From: Lineus longissimus
Taxonomy: Eukaryota > Nemertea > Pilidiophora > Heteronemertea > Lineidae
Reading direction: 5' to 3'
Length of the DNA: 64,000 bases
Assembly (NCBI RefSeq): GCF_910592395.1
Contig: NC_088315.1
Coordinates: forward strand, 1,428,501 to 1,492,500
This document shows, in pieces, positions 48,249 to 60,300 of the stretch. Made by a program: the position numbers and the translations under genes. Positions within the stretch are counted from its first letter, which is position 1. The number at the start of each line of letters is the position of its first letter. The notes under the pieces were generated by a model. It was not told where the DNA came from and made no database searches. It saw only the letters and a program-made list of their open reading frames with translations.

Positions 48249-49420
48249 GATTTAGTAGTTTACACTCGGATTGTACATGTATAGATATCAGATTTTCTCT
48301 ATAGGTTTCTAAATAAGCTTGACAAGCTAATTTCTATAATGTCTAACATTCTCTCACCTAAAGAGAGACTATAGGCACGAGCCAGGTGGGTCAGATGGCG
48401 TTACACGAAGGTAGAGGTCTCCTAATGCACACTATTCGCTCGTATCTAGGCAGATATCAATGGCTGCGAATAAAGCGACAAAATCGCGACGGCAGTCAGC
48501 TGCAGTGGAATCGTCATCGTGGCTACAACAACACTCCGTCAGGTTTCTATTTATTGAGGCTGAGAGGTGATCCACTCTGATGTGGGAGTCCTGAGGTAGA
48601 TACACTATGTTCTCAACATGAGATATACACATAACATCAAAATTTTGTTGGCCTATCTCAGATTGAGTGGCATCAACTGGCATGTATATATATCAGATTC
48701 TAAGAGCGTGTATCTATAATTTGGAGGTAGGACAAGACAGCGTCACAACCGTTACCTGGCGATAACTGCTGACCCGGCAGAGCAGACACAAGTGTGCATC
48801 AGAGTGATTCCCCCTCCACTTCGGCTGGAAGAACGAATTTACATCGGTTTATATATGCTGTAAATCTGATAAGGTGCCGTTCCGACTTTCTAGATGGATG
48901 CTGATGCCAATAATGTACCACATATCAGGGCGACGATAATTCCGTAGTGGCGTATACGACCAAGGCGGTCAAGTCTCCTGTTTGGGTGAAAACGATTTCC
49001 AGTCCTTCGGTTCCAGGGACGCACTTTTGTATTTAGTCGCTCGCTGATATTACGGCCAAAAAATTGCATCCCGCCAACATTTATGCGAAGACGATCATAT
49101 CACAGGAAAATGAACAAAACTGATTTTCCCCTCATCAATTACATCCGCGTTCACGCGCCAGTGTTGCATTTCATTACTTGATAATTGGACTATATAAGCC
49201 CCCGAGACAGATCATTCGTCATCTCTGTTACAGCCTCGCAAAGCCAGATCAGTGTCGTCTCATGATTCTGTGTGAAACTGTATGTATAAAGTAAAAAGGA
49301 CAATCCTGACCGGAAACCTAGGTATCAAAGATGGGGCCTGATCCGATGAAGTGATACATCCCTGAAGGAATATCTAACCTTCGTTAAACGCCAAACGCAT
49401 CAATTACTGTAATATCGGCG
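48249..49420. repeat. duplicated 5' flank of GPCR copy 1
   Basis: Bases 48249 to about 49357 are repeated beyond GPCR copy 2 (50619-51605 and 53205-53267) at high identity. Copy 2 lacks about 58 bp near 51575 and carries an inserted element. This copy therefore preserves the uninterrupted site at about 49290-49297 (GTAAAAAGGACAATCC). Contains TATA-like words (GGACTATATAAGCCC near 49188), a possible promoter for copy 1. Confidence 0.85.
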
Positions 49421-49496
49421 GGCTACGAGTAGTCCCGTCTCTCGGGTTAATCAGACACCAGTCACAGTCACAGAAAGTACTCGGCGCGACTGCACC

Positions 49497-50618
49497 TTAT
49501 GCCCATCCTGGAGACAGCCCCCGATGAGTCGATACTGCTGCGCTTTCTGTCTTTGTGACGTCACATCTCGATTTATTTTGCGAAAGATGGTGGTCTCCTC
49601 TCTTGCGACAAAATACAACTTTGTACAAAATGGACCGAAACCTTTTCCCTGTGAGGCAGTAAACGTATATGTTGATCGAAGAATTGATGCATCCCAATAT
49701 ATAAGTCAACTCAAATAGCATAGCTGGGGGTGGCGTGATCATATTGACAATGTTTACACTACCGGCAGGCAACTCTAAAACGGTGAAAACAACCGAAATC
49801 GCACAGACTCGTATTACTACACCCAACTGTTGTCTGTTGCCTTCAGTTTGGTTGGCAGCAATCTGCTTCGATTTGCTGAAGGACAAATATTTTACGATAA
49901 AAAATGTGGCGACATTTATCAGTAAAAGCGGGATCACTTGAAGAATACCAATGTATACAACCTTATTGTAAATGAGTTGGAAAAAGTAGTTTTTTCTCAT
50001 TTCGGTCCTTGTATACATCGGTCGGAACTTAAGTGCGCACTCATCGAATACTTTAGTCGCCTTGAAAATCCAAAGTTTAGGTAGATTACAAACAAAGGAA
50101 AATACCAAGAGGCTTATGATTGAGTATCGGGTGTACCTCACAGTGCAGAGTGAGGCTGCTTTGAGTGGTAAACAAACAGCAATGAATCGCTCAACGCACA
50201 AGAAAACGACAGTGTATACTGACAAGGTTTTGCTGAACCAGACAAAAAAAAACCAATAAGGTCGGAGAATGTAATACAGCTCCACTCCCTCAACGAACTT
50301 GCCACCGGAATACTGGTATATCGTCGATAAGGGGTAATCAACGATATTTGAAATGAGAACAAGATTGTCAACAAAGGCTAAGAAATATAGCAAAATGGAC
50401 GTCGATGACACTTTCATCTCTTTCCGAAGCACGACGAAGGATAGAGCATTTCCGACAAGGCCAGACACTATGACCACAGACATCAAGGGTAGAATGGCGA
50501 CAAAATAGAAAATGTCCAATGGCTCCAACTCCCACAGTGGTTTCGATATCCAGTAAGCAGGTTTGCATGCTGGGGTGACGTTGCCGGGGTTTGCCAGAAA
50601 CGATTCGGTCACATCCAT
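49497..50618 (-). CDS. rhodopsin-like GPCR, tandem copy 2
   Basis: Intronless seven-transmembrane receptor, 373 aa, near-identical to the gene at 47193-48248 through TM7. Same landmarks: VGNALSFVVL, LAFVDNLVLI, CVERFIAVCLPL, SSINIYVYCLTGKRFR. Substitutions cluster in TM2-TM4 (for example LYFLAF for LNFLAF, FFFVWF for WFFLWF) and TM6-TM7 (ELPAGSVNIVNMITPPPAML against ELPACGVNIADFITPAPGLL), positions that often face the ligand. The C-tail is 22 residues longer, ending NKSRCDVTKTESAAVSTHRG...GWA. That tail and the 3' flank match the stranded fragment at 40141-40294, so this tail is probably the ancestral one. No frameshift or missing key residue is seen, so both copies should be functional. Confidence 0.92.
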   Translation of the reverse strand: MDVTESFLANPGNVTPACKPAYWISKPLWELEPLDIFYFVAILPLMSVVIVSGLVGNALSFVVLRKEMKVSSTSILLYFLAFVDNLVLISNIVDYPLSTIYQYSGGKFVEGVELYYILRPYWFFFVWFSKTLSVYTVVFLCVERFIAVCLPLKAASLCTVRYTRYSIISLLVFSFVCNLPKLWIFKATKVFDECALKFRPMYTRTEMRKNYFFQLIYNKVVYIGILQVIPLLLINVATFFIVKYLSFSKSKQIAANQTEGNRQQLGVVIRVCAISVVFTVLELPAGSVNIVNMITPPPAMLFELTYILGCINSSINIYVYCLTGKRFRSILYKVVFCRKRGDHHLSQNKSRCDVTKTESAAVSTHRGLSPGWA

Positions 50619-51607
50619 GATTTAGTAGTTTACACTCGGATTGTGCATGTATAGATATCAGATTTTCTCTATAGGTTTCTAAATAAGCTTGACAAGCTAA
50701 TTTCTATAATGTCTAACATTCTCTCACCTAAAGAGAGACTATAGACACGAGCCAGGTGGGTCAGATGGCGTTACACGAAGGTAGAGGTCTCCTAATGCAC
50801 ACTATTCACTCGTATCTAGGCAGATATCAATGGCTGCGAATAAAGCGGCAAAATCGCGACAGCAGTCAGCTGTAGTGGAATCGTCATCATGGCTACAACA
50901 ACACTCCGTCAGGTTTCTATTTATTGAGGCTGAGAGGTGATCCACTCTGATGTGGGAGTCCTGAGGTAGATACACTATATTCTCAACATGAGATATACAC
51001 ATAACATCAAAATTTTGTAGGCCTATCTCAGATTGAGTGGCATCAACTGGTATGTATATATATCAGATTCTAAGAGCGTGTATCTATAATTTGGAGGTAG
51101 GACAAGACAGCGTCACAACCGTTACCTGGCGATAACTGCTGACCCTGCAGAGCAGACACAAGTGCGCATCAGAGTGATTCCCCCTCCACTTCGGCTGGAA
51201 GAACGAATTTACATCGGTTTATATATGCTGTAAATCTGATAAGGTGCCGTTCCGACTTTCTAGATGGATGCTGATGCCAATAATGTACCACATATCAGGG
51301 CGACGGTAATTCCGTAGTGGCGTATACGACCAAGGCGGTCAAGTCTCCTGTTTGGGTGAAAACGATTTCCAGTCCTTCGGTTCCAGGGACGCACTTTTGT
51401 ATTCAGTCGCTCGCTGATATTAGGCCAAAAAATTGCATCCCGCCAACATTTATGCAACACGATCATATCACAGGAAAATGAAAAAAACTGATTTTTTTTC
51501 CCTCAACAATTACATCCGCGTTCACGCGCCAGTGTTGCATTTCATTGCTTGATAATTGGACTATTTAAGCCCCCGAGGCTCTCTGTTAACTGTATGTATA
51601 AAGTATA

Positions 51608-53204
51608 CAATACTTGGCTTGTGTCAAGCTAGCACCAAATTTCTATGCCCAAATCAAGCTAGCCCCATATTTCCATCACCAAGTTTACTCGGGTCTTACT
51701 CGAACTTACTCGGGTAAAGTGTCAAGCTAGCACTAAATTTCCAGCCCCATTTTTGGAGTTTTTGCGTTACATTTTAGTAGGCACAACACCAGTGACACCT
51801 ACAACGGTACAAATTATTGAAGAATAAAAACAAAAAGTTGACCATGGGGTGGCGTGGGTTAATACAAAGGTAATCAAGAAAAATATTGATTTGAATTATA
51901 GACTAGTATTCAATCTTTCATAAAATATTGATTTCAGTTCTATGGTCCCCCGAGTATTTTCAGGAGAGCAGCACCAGTAAGGGGTTCATTTCTGGAGACA
52001 AGCAGCTTGGAGATGGCACTTTTTTCGATTGTTCCTCGACCAGACCACATGTGTACGGTCGGGGACGATGCCCCGCATAGCCTCATACCACTCTCGTTCC
52101 TAGGTGTGACCCGAATTTTTCAAAAATATTTTTAAAGTAAATTTGGTGGTATGAGGCTATGCGGGGCATCGTCCCCGACCGTACCCATGTGGTTTGGTCG
52201 AGGAACAATCAGAAAAAGTGTCATCTCCAAGTGGTTTTTGAGCTTGGGGTGGTAAGAAAAAATTGGAAATTTTACTTAACAAAGATTTAAAAAAAAATTC
52301 TGGTCACACCTAGGATCGAGAGTGGTATGAGGCTATGCAGGGCATCGCCCCCGACCGTACCCATGTGGTTTGGTCGAGGAACAATCAGAAAAAGTGTCAT
52401 CTCCAAGTGGTTTTTGAGCTTGGGGTGTTAAGAAAAAAAATGGAAAATTTACTTTAAAAATATTTTTTTTTAAATTCGGGTCACACCTAGGAACAAGAGT
52501 GGTATGAGGCTATGCGGGGCATCGCCCCCGACCGTACCCATGTGGTTTCGTCGAGGAACAATCAGAAAAAGTGCCTCTCCAAGTGGTTTTTCAGCTTGGG
52601 GTGGTAAGAAAAAAAATTAAGGCCGAACACGAGCATATGCATATACAGTCTACAAGAAGCGACAACCACAACTAACAAGATTACCGACCTGCAGAAAATA
52701 ATTGCGGTCGGTTAATTAATAGATGTAATTATTGGAGTTGATTTGCTCAACTTAGCAGCGTTCAAAAGTCTTGAAATTAACCGACGCGCTGTATATGTAT
52801 GTAAACAGTACAAATATAAATATTCTGATGATTAATACACTATATTTTGGGAGCATTTTCCGCAAGTCGGTAAATGTCGGGAAAAGTCGGGGTAGGTCGG
52901 GAATTAGTATAACCGGTAGGTTATAGTTAACTTTTAGTTAGAATGGCTTATAGTTAACTTTTAGTAGATGGCTTTCAGGTCGGTTACTGTCGGTGATTGC
53001 ATTTTGACTCGACGAAAATGTAAACGCAAAAACGCCAAAAATGGGGCTGGAAATTTAGTGCTGGCTTGACACTTTACCCGAGTAAGTTCGAGTAAGACCC
53101 GAGTAAACTTGGTGCTGGAAATATAGCTTGATTTGGGTATAGAAATTTGGGGCTAGCTTGACACAGCTCAATACTTGCTAACACCAGTAAAAACCATTGT
53201 ATTG
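51608..53204. mobile_element. ~1.6-kb foldback transposable element
   Basis: Long inverted arms: 51621-51770 starts TGTGTCAAGCTAGC, and 53027-53166 ends GCTAGCTTGACACA; they pair over about 140-150 bp. The arms contain ACTCGGGTCTTACTCGAACT and short internal GTGTCAAGC repeats. CAATACTT lies outside each arm (51608-51615 and 53169-53176), compatible with an 8-bp target duplication of the hAT type. However, the empty site in the sister duplication (49290-49297) indicates the extra DNA extends to about 53203. Either the true ends are the outer CAATAC/GTATTG bases, or a second small event added 28 bp. No transposase frame is present, so it is non-autonomous. Confidence 0.85.
52004..52616. repeat. 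internal 176-bp repeats of the foldback element
   Basis: Direct units start GGTATGAGGCTATGC at 52148, 52324 and 52501 (periods 176 and 177; the third is truncated). A fourth unit at about 52004-52141 is inverted, so units 1 and 2 form a hairpin. Each unit contains GGGGCATCG-CCCCGACCGTAC and TGGTCGAGGAACAATC. They sit centrally inside the element and have no coding capacity. Confidence 0.9.
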
Positions 53205-53291
53205 AAAGGACAATCCTGACCGGAAACCTAGGTATCAAAGATGGGGCCTGATCCGATGAAGTGATACTTTATTTTCATTATAATTATATAT

Positions 53292-53324
53292 CATGGAGGT
53301 ATTATTCTTAATAATACCTCCATG
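53292..53324. repeat. perfect 15-bp hairpin
   Basis: CATGGAGGTATTATT pairs exactly with AATAATACCTCCATG across a 3-base loop, flanked on both sides by TATATA runs. It lies 25 bp beyond the end of the GPCR tandem duplication. It may be a very short foldback element or a DNA cruciform that promoted breakage; function unknown. Confidence 0.9.
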
Positions 53325-54389
53325 TATATATATCGACAGCCCACTCAAACGTTGTGACATCATGCTACGTCATATCATGTAATGCTTTTTGTATTTTGAT
53401 ACCATGTACCTGTCGCCCTATCGGCTGGTTTGAGTTTGAACCAGACTGCCAATGCCAATAAAGTGGCAGATTTTGAACCAACACGCAGACCGTAGCGCCA
53501 CGGAAGTCAACAAGAACAAGATGGCGATATGCCGTTTGTGATTGACCGAATTATCGCATGTTTTCTACGATTTATAACGTACAAAATCGTATTTATTCTA
53601 GGGAAATGCAGAGACATCATCGTCCTGATGTTCTCGTTTAGTTCAGCCAAGAATGTCTTGACGTTTCTGTCGAGGTGAGCTGTTTGTGGCATGGATTTGC
53701 AATAGGATGTTGCAACTCGCTCCAGCTTGTTGTCAGTCTCGCGCAGTGCGAAATTTATTTTCTTTGAAAATGGACTACACCAAGTTTTTGCTTTGCGCCA
53801 GATGTGCAACTCTGGCCCCATAATATAAATCCCATGAATAAAATGTGACAGAACAGTTATCTGTTCCATGCAAGTCCAAAAAATACTAGATGCAGCGGAG
53901 CAACTGCAGAATACCCGGGACACTCTGTGCTAAATGATAGGAATGTGTACATAATGAATGTACAGAGGGACAGAGTGTACATTACTACTGTCCCGGCTAT
54001 TTTGCAGTAAGTTAGGCCGATGCAGCAACAAAGCCGGCAAAGCCATGCCCAAAGCAGGCAAAGATGATTGTACTATATGATAGATGAATCCCACCCAGGG
54101 GGGCAGGGCCAGGATATGCATGAGCCATGCCCAGCATGCCAGGGCCATGACGGAGGAGCAACGTCGTCAGTGTGCCCCGGCGTGTATCTGACGTGTTCGC
54201 AGCTACATTGATCAGTCAGGGTTGCAGTGGAACTCTGAATTACCGGTATTCACTACTGCTTATCCAGTACCGGTATGTTAGTTGTTCCGCTAACTGCATC
54301 TACCCTCGTAACCTAACCCCATGATTGGCCCATGTTACAGATGTCGCCGTATCTTGTAATGACTGTGTGTGATTTGTGTCGTGTTTCAG
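53325..54389. other. 5' region of the KIAA2013 homologue
   Basis: The next gene's exon at 54390 begins in phase 2 behind the acceptor CGTGTTTCAG, so a first coding exon must lie upstream, most likely here. I could not identify it with confidence. A minus-strand frame at 53507-53923 is open for 138 codons but unrecognised. Confidence 0.4.
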
Positions 54390-57300
54390 GTATCGGAAGC
54401 TGGTGCTTCTGGTCATCTTTATCCTGGTGCTCCTTATCTACTTCTCACCAAGCATCTTCAACCTTAGGAAGACACCACTCAGGACAAGTAAGTAGGGCCC
54501 ATTATGGAGACCGCTTTTGATATTTGAAGAGTTCAGATGCAAAAGCTACTGAATCCATGAAATACATATTGAGTCGACAAAATAAGATGATGCTCTTTTG
54601 TTGATTCTGGTCTGTACTAAAGTGCATTAGTACAACCATTGTCACTATCAAAGGCACCCTTGGTATCAATGGCTGCTCATACAGTGCTCACCTGAGCTCA
54701 ACCTGTGAAAGACAAACAGCAACCAGACCAGGGTTAAAACTTGCATCTTTATGATCTTTGGGTTGTGAGTCAGCTCAATGTATACACCACTGCATTCCAC
54801 TGGCTACTGTCTTTGATGTGGAACCATTGTTAAATTCTACTTGAGAATCAGAATGCAGGGAAAGAGTGTACCTGTTTATTGTATTTTATCTCTTTGTACA
54901 TGCTTTGAATCCTTTAACTATCATTGACTATTGTCAACTTATAGATCGACTGGATCGATGCATTGAAGATAAATTACAATATTACTCCAAGGCAGCTGGT
55001 CTCTATGATGCGATTATCAACCACAAGCCCTTACAGCTGGGAGAGACGTATTATCATCCTTTTATTGGTAAGTTTCATGAAGCGAGAATTGTCTTTGAAC
55101 CTGACTACTAGATCCTGCAGGCAGACATAGGGTATGTCCATCTAGGGTGAATCTGTGCATCCACATGCTGGTGACTCAAATCCTCAAAAAATACTTTTTG
55201 ATCATAAAGATAATCATAGATAACTTCTAGGGATGTAATGGTTTAAATGACGCCGGTGAAGGCATCATATCAAGAAAGATGCTGGGTGCCAGGTGAGGGC
55301 CATTCTCTGACATCAGACGGGAGATCCCATGTTCTGAGTTGCGACCATGGCCAGTCGGCCAAAAACCTGAAGCCAGCTTGAAAAATATGTATCACTCATT
55401 CGATGTTCTGTTTGTTGATTTCAGGTAATGGAAAGTTTGGTGTGTCGGTGACTGATGGAGGTTATTTGTACCTCAAACACCAGAGGTCACTGTCTGTACC
55501 TGTGCCAGTGTCGCCTGTGCTCTCACTTTACATGGAGGGCTATGAGACTAAAGGTCAGTGGTGGGCGAGCATTACAGTCAGAGGTGGTATGGTGTCGGTG
55601 TCATACTGTACCACTCACACTGCTGTGCTGAACCTTTAATTGCATATTCATCGGTTAACTACTTGCACAGGTCATTCTCTAGATTCATCTAGCCATCTGT
55701 GAGTTATGCATCTTGCAAAGTGTTTTTGTCATAAACTTTTGATTTATCATATTTACAGTGGCGCATGCAATGGATTTCCGAGAGGGTGGTGTGTCAAAAG
55801 TGCAGTGCTTCAAACAGGTGAGTCCTTGCTTCACAAAGTCGATCTGCGGATGATACCGAAATCCCTACCATCATGGACGATGTTTGACATCTTGGCCTGT
55901 GTTTCAAAACTAACACTTTTTCTCGCTCTATTTTTTTCACCTCCTTCAAAATGTTGTGTTTGTCAACAAGAAATTAGAAAAACAAATAGAAACTAACTAC
56001 ATTAGTAACGTTTGTCCTCGCGATGAGATTTATTTGACTGGCATTTTACTCCTCAGATCCTGGTGCATTCATTCATGAACGTGAAAATATATAAGCAAGC
56101 CATATATATTTTTGATGAATGTCATCTCACATTGTCACTTCATTTGACTTCTGAATGTCTTATTCACATCGTAGACGCATGTCTGTTTGATGGATTGGTC
56201 ACCATTGATTAATTTATACCAACAGATTGATTTAATCTTACCAACCCTAGAAAACCAACAAGAAACAGCTCATTTCCCCTCTCTATTAGACCTTGATTAA
56301 GTTAAACCATTAATCGTCTTACTTTCATTGTTTCTTTTGATTTTGTTCACTCCCTGGCATTATTTAGAATTACAACGATTTAGAATTCCCTCTTCATGTA
56401 GCGGAAGGCACGCTTGTAAGTTCAAGGTCAAAGATGTTGATATTTTGTGTGGTGTCTCTGTGTCCGTTTTGGGCCTTGCCGTTTTGGGATGTTTTGCTCA
56501 CTTTTGTTATTAGTTGTTTTTTCATTCCTGATGAGAACTTTATAACTCAAAGGCAGCAGGAGCATTGTCAGCAACTCCATCTTATGTCAGTTATATACAC
56601 AAAAGGTTCTGCGTTTTGCACACTACTGCTGCTACATTTTGGTGATCAAGTCACTCACTAAAGTCTAATTATTAGAATAGAAGCAATGGGCTTGTTTTGC
56701 ACTTGGTTGACAAATTCTATGGGCAAACTGCATGTTGTCTTTGCATGAATCTGTGTTTGTTTGATATCATTTTATAAGTTAAATGATTTGAGGTCAGACT
56801 TTTACATTATCCCACCGCTTGTGAGTTGTTTCATTCGAAGAGATGTCCGAAAAGTGCCTCTCCTCTTTGACGTTGTAGTTGGGGGTAGTTTGTAGTTTTG
56901 ATGCAGGCATACAAGTTTCTTAGTTATAATCGATTCATTTTCATTTCCCTATCAAAAATCAATGCAGCATTTTTTGCATGAAGATTTGTTTCTGAAAACT
57001 GACTGAAATCTTACCAAAAAGGTTTAATTGAAAGATCTCCATCGCCATGTCAGTATGCTTGATTCATTCAAATAACTCATTCAATCATGAATCATCTTCA
57101 TAATCTTATATTTCCAATTTCTATATCTCCTGTTGTTAATGTTTCAGCTGTCGTTATGCATATCCGTGGCAACCCAAGCGTACGCACATCGAGCGCGGCC
57201 TTCCATTCTGATTCAGGAGGCAAAGATCTACAATCCTACGGTGAGCAAATGACAATCAATCCAGTTAATACTCGACGTCAATATTGTTAGAAAACAAGTA

Positions 57301-60300
57301 GAATACTGCAGCTGGGGTGTTGACCATCTTTTTCTGCACATACACGAGGCTGAAGAGCCTGCTCTCCTTGGCAGAGACTATTGAACCTGGCTCAGAGCAA
57401 AAGGGTTAAATTCTGTTCAAAACATTGATCTGTTTTCTTTCAGGCGGGGGATGTCCACCTTGATATGGATCTTGGATCGTCTGCTAGCTGGGATGGCAAA
57501 ACAGTAAAAAAACTCAAGTAAGTTTACATCCCAATAACCCACAGTTCGTTATCTTCTGGTTGAGGTACTTTTTAATACTTATGGCTCCTTATCCCTTATG
57601 GGACATCAGGCCACGATGCAATCTCTCCATTTCTTCTGTCTTTCGCTGCCTGGTGTAGGTTGCTAGTCTTCACTGGAATCTGTGTTCTGGCTGCACATAG
57701 AAAGGAAATAAGTCGCTCTTCATTTATTTCAGTTTCAAGAGAACTTCAGAATGAATAATGTCATGAATGAACATTTTTCCAGTTTCCAACCAATAACCTG
57801 GGAATGTGTCTGAGGAAATGATTTCTGAGTACATGCTCTCTCTTTCAGCTTTAAAACTCCAACCGGTGACCCACTGGAGTTCTCTCTAATGACAGGCACA
57901 GTTCCAGTCCCTAATGATGCTGAGAAGAAGGTTTTTGTAGTGGCAGTAGCATCACCCAAAGTGCCGAGTTCGTTTGTCATCAAGACAGGAAAGTAAGTGT
58001 TTTGCAGTTTTATATTTTGACTCGCGAGATACTGATATTGCACTTATTCCCCCTTGTTTCCCCTTGGACTGCTCTCCTCGGGAGTAGTTGCATAAGATTG
58101 AGTTACAGACATTATCTTTTACAGAACTGAGCGGTTCTTCCTGATCACGGCTGTTGACTATTCAGATCCCGTCCTGCCAGCTGAAGTGGAGAAAACCAAG
58201 ACTGCCGTCGAGGCCAAAGTGAGTGCAGACCTGCGGGAGGCGATACGTGCTGATGCCAAGGTGCTGCGCAAGGAGCATACTGCTGTTTGGGCGAAGGTAA
58301 GTGGGGTAGTCCTCTGTTTGAGGAGCCGCTGTGGACTATAGTTTGAACTCACCACTAGGGGTCAAGAGATCCATGGTTCAAACCCCACAGTTGGCATGAG
58401 ACTCTTGGCAGGTCTCTTTGTCTACTTGCCTTACTCGACCGAGGATAGAAGTGCTCAGGATGTGGCCCTGCTAGAGCAGCTTATCAGAGTTCTACTGGAA
58501 AGCTCCAGGGTTAAAGTGTGAAGTCGGATGATCACTTCTACTCGTTGATACCAGACTGTAAACCCTAGCTAAGTGTTTTGTTCCGTCGGCCTAGAGGCAC
58601 CCGCCTGTGTTTGCTACCTGAGATCTCTGACATTTTCCCTGTTTTTCTATGTTGTAGCTGTGGGCTTCAGGTTTTGACATCAGTCTTTCCAAGGCCCCGG
58701 GAGCGCTGAATGGGGACAAGATCAACGCCACAATGTACTACGTTGTGAGTAGTACATCTTCTCCTTTGAATGAGATCGGCATTCCACAAGAGAAGCTGAC
58801 ACTTATGGAGAAATACCTCCATATGCCAGACAAATGCTATGGAGGACATCATACACTGTAAGTTGAAGTTATCACGTCTAGAAATAAGTGTTCATGTCAT
58901 GTCTTCTCGGCTTTCATATTACCCTGTCATCATCATCATCGTCGTCTTTCTGTTCTTCTATGTTTGCTTTAGTGAGCATTTGGTCGAGGTAACATGCCAC
59001 TGTGAGTGGGCACTGATTGGAGTAATTTACCTAGTGACTGTCTTTGACCAGAGAGGAAAAATCTGTCACTTACACCTCAGCTCAGTCTTCCCTCATATCA
59101 ATTCATTCTGCTGGTAATGTCTGACTGGGTAAAGGGGCAATTGACAGTTTACAAACAAATTTAATGATTAAGCAACTTGCACATTTCATATTTCTGTTAA
59201 ATTTCAATGTTTCAACAATTTTTTCTGTAAATCTGATCATGAATTCTTTGACAGATTCTCAGTAAACCGGAGGTAGGTAGAGTAGAAAGCTCTGGAAATG
59301 CTTGAATAATCTTCCCTCCATGCAACGCAGGAGTTGTTGATCACTTAGAGGCTAACCCCTTAACTGGGTTCTGCTAAGTTTTAACCCGAAGTTTTGTTTT
59401 ATAGTCTGTTTCAATTTTTTACCTTCTGATTTACAGTTCCCTCAATTTCGTTCCAACATAATTATCCTGATGGAGACTTCTTTTTGTTTGAGGAAGTACT
59501 ACTCTAACCTTCAGCTGTAACTCTGATTACTTTTTCTCAAAATTCCAGGTGGGATCCGTAAGATAAGATTTTGTGGTGAAGGCTTGGTTTTTTTATAAAC
59601 TAATGCCACAAGTTTGTGGTTTTTTCTTTAAAATTGCATGCCTTGGGAAGTTTTCATCTTCTCGATTGGCCACGGAACGTCAGACCATCGGTTGGCAAGT
59701 CACGCTGCTGGCACTGACAACTTGCAGCATGAAGAACTTGTGGAGTTCTATTGCGTATGGGGACACACAGTCTCCAAAAGGAAAGCTTATATTCTGGTTT
59801 TCTAGGTACCATTATGTACCATTTGAACTATAATCATACCAAAATAGAAGTGATTGAATTAGCAAAACCAAGATACACGGACAGCGGTTGCATGTTCACT
59901 TACGTTTTTGGGTAAATGGTGGTTTCTTGTCATGTTTCGTCTTCACATTTACATGTAGTGTGATGAAGGTTCTGATGCCTCACCTAAGATGACATTTTGT
60001 AAGATATTTGAGATATTCTGCACATTATCTTTTGTGTCCCTGCAGTCACACTTTCACTGTGATAGCTGAGAATGAAGGCCTCTTAAAAGATGGACAAGAT
60101 GTGTTGTGGTGAAAAATTGTCAATAGTTTTTACAAGTGTTGTGAGGTGAATTTCATAAAACCACAAATACAAATGTCAAGCTGACATCACACAGTCAGTG
60201 CTCCTCTCTCTCTACACGAGTAGTTCGCTTCATTGAATTAATGTTGTGTGCTTGGTTTTCAGGCAAGCATCGACCCTGTGGGCCGATTTGGATACAGTGG

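Noticed and set aside
53507-53923. 138-codon minus-strand frame upstream of the KIAA2013 homologue
   Set aside because: No domain, signal or splice support, and it overlaps the expected 5' region of a plus-strand gene.
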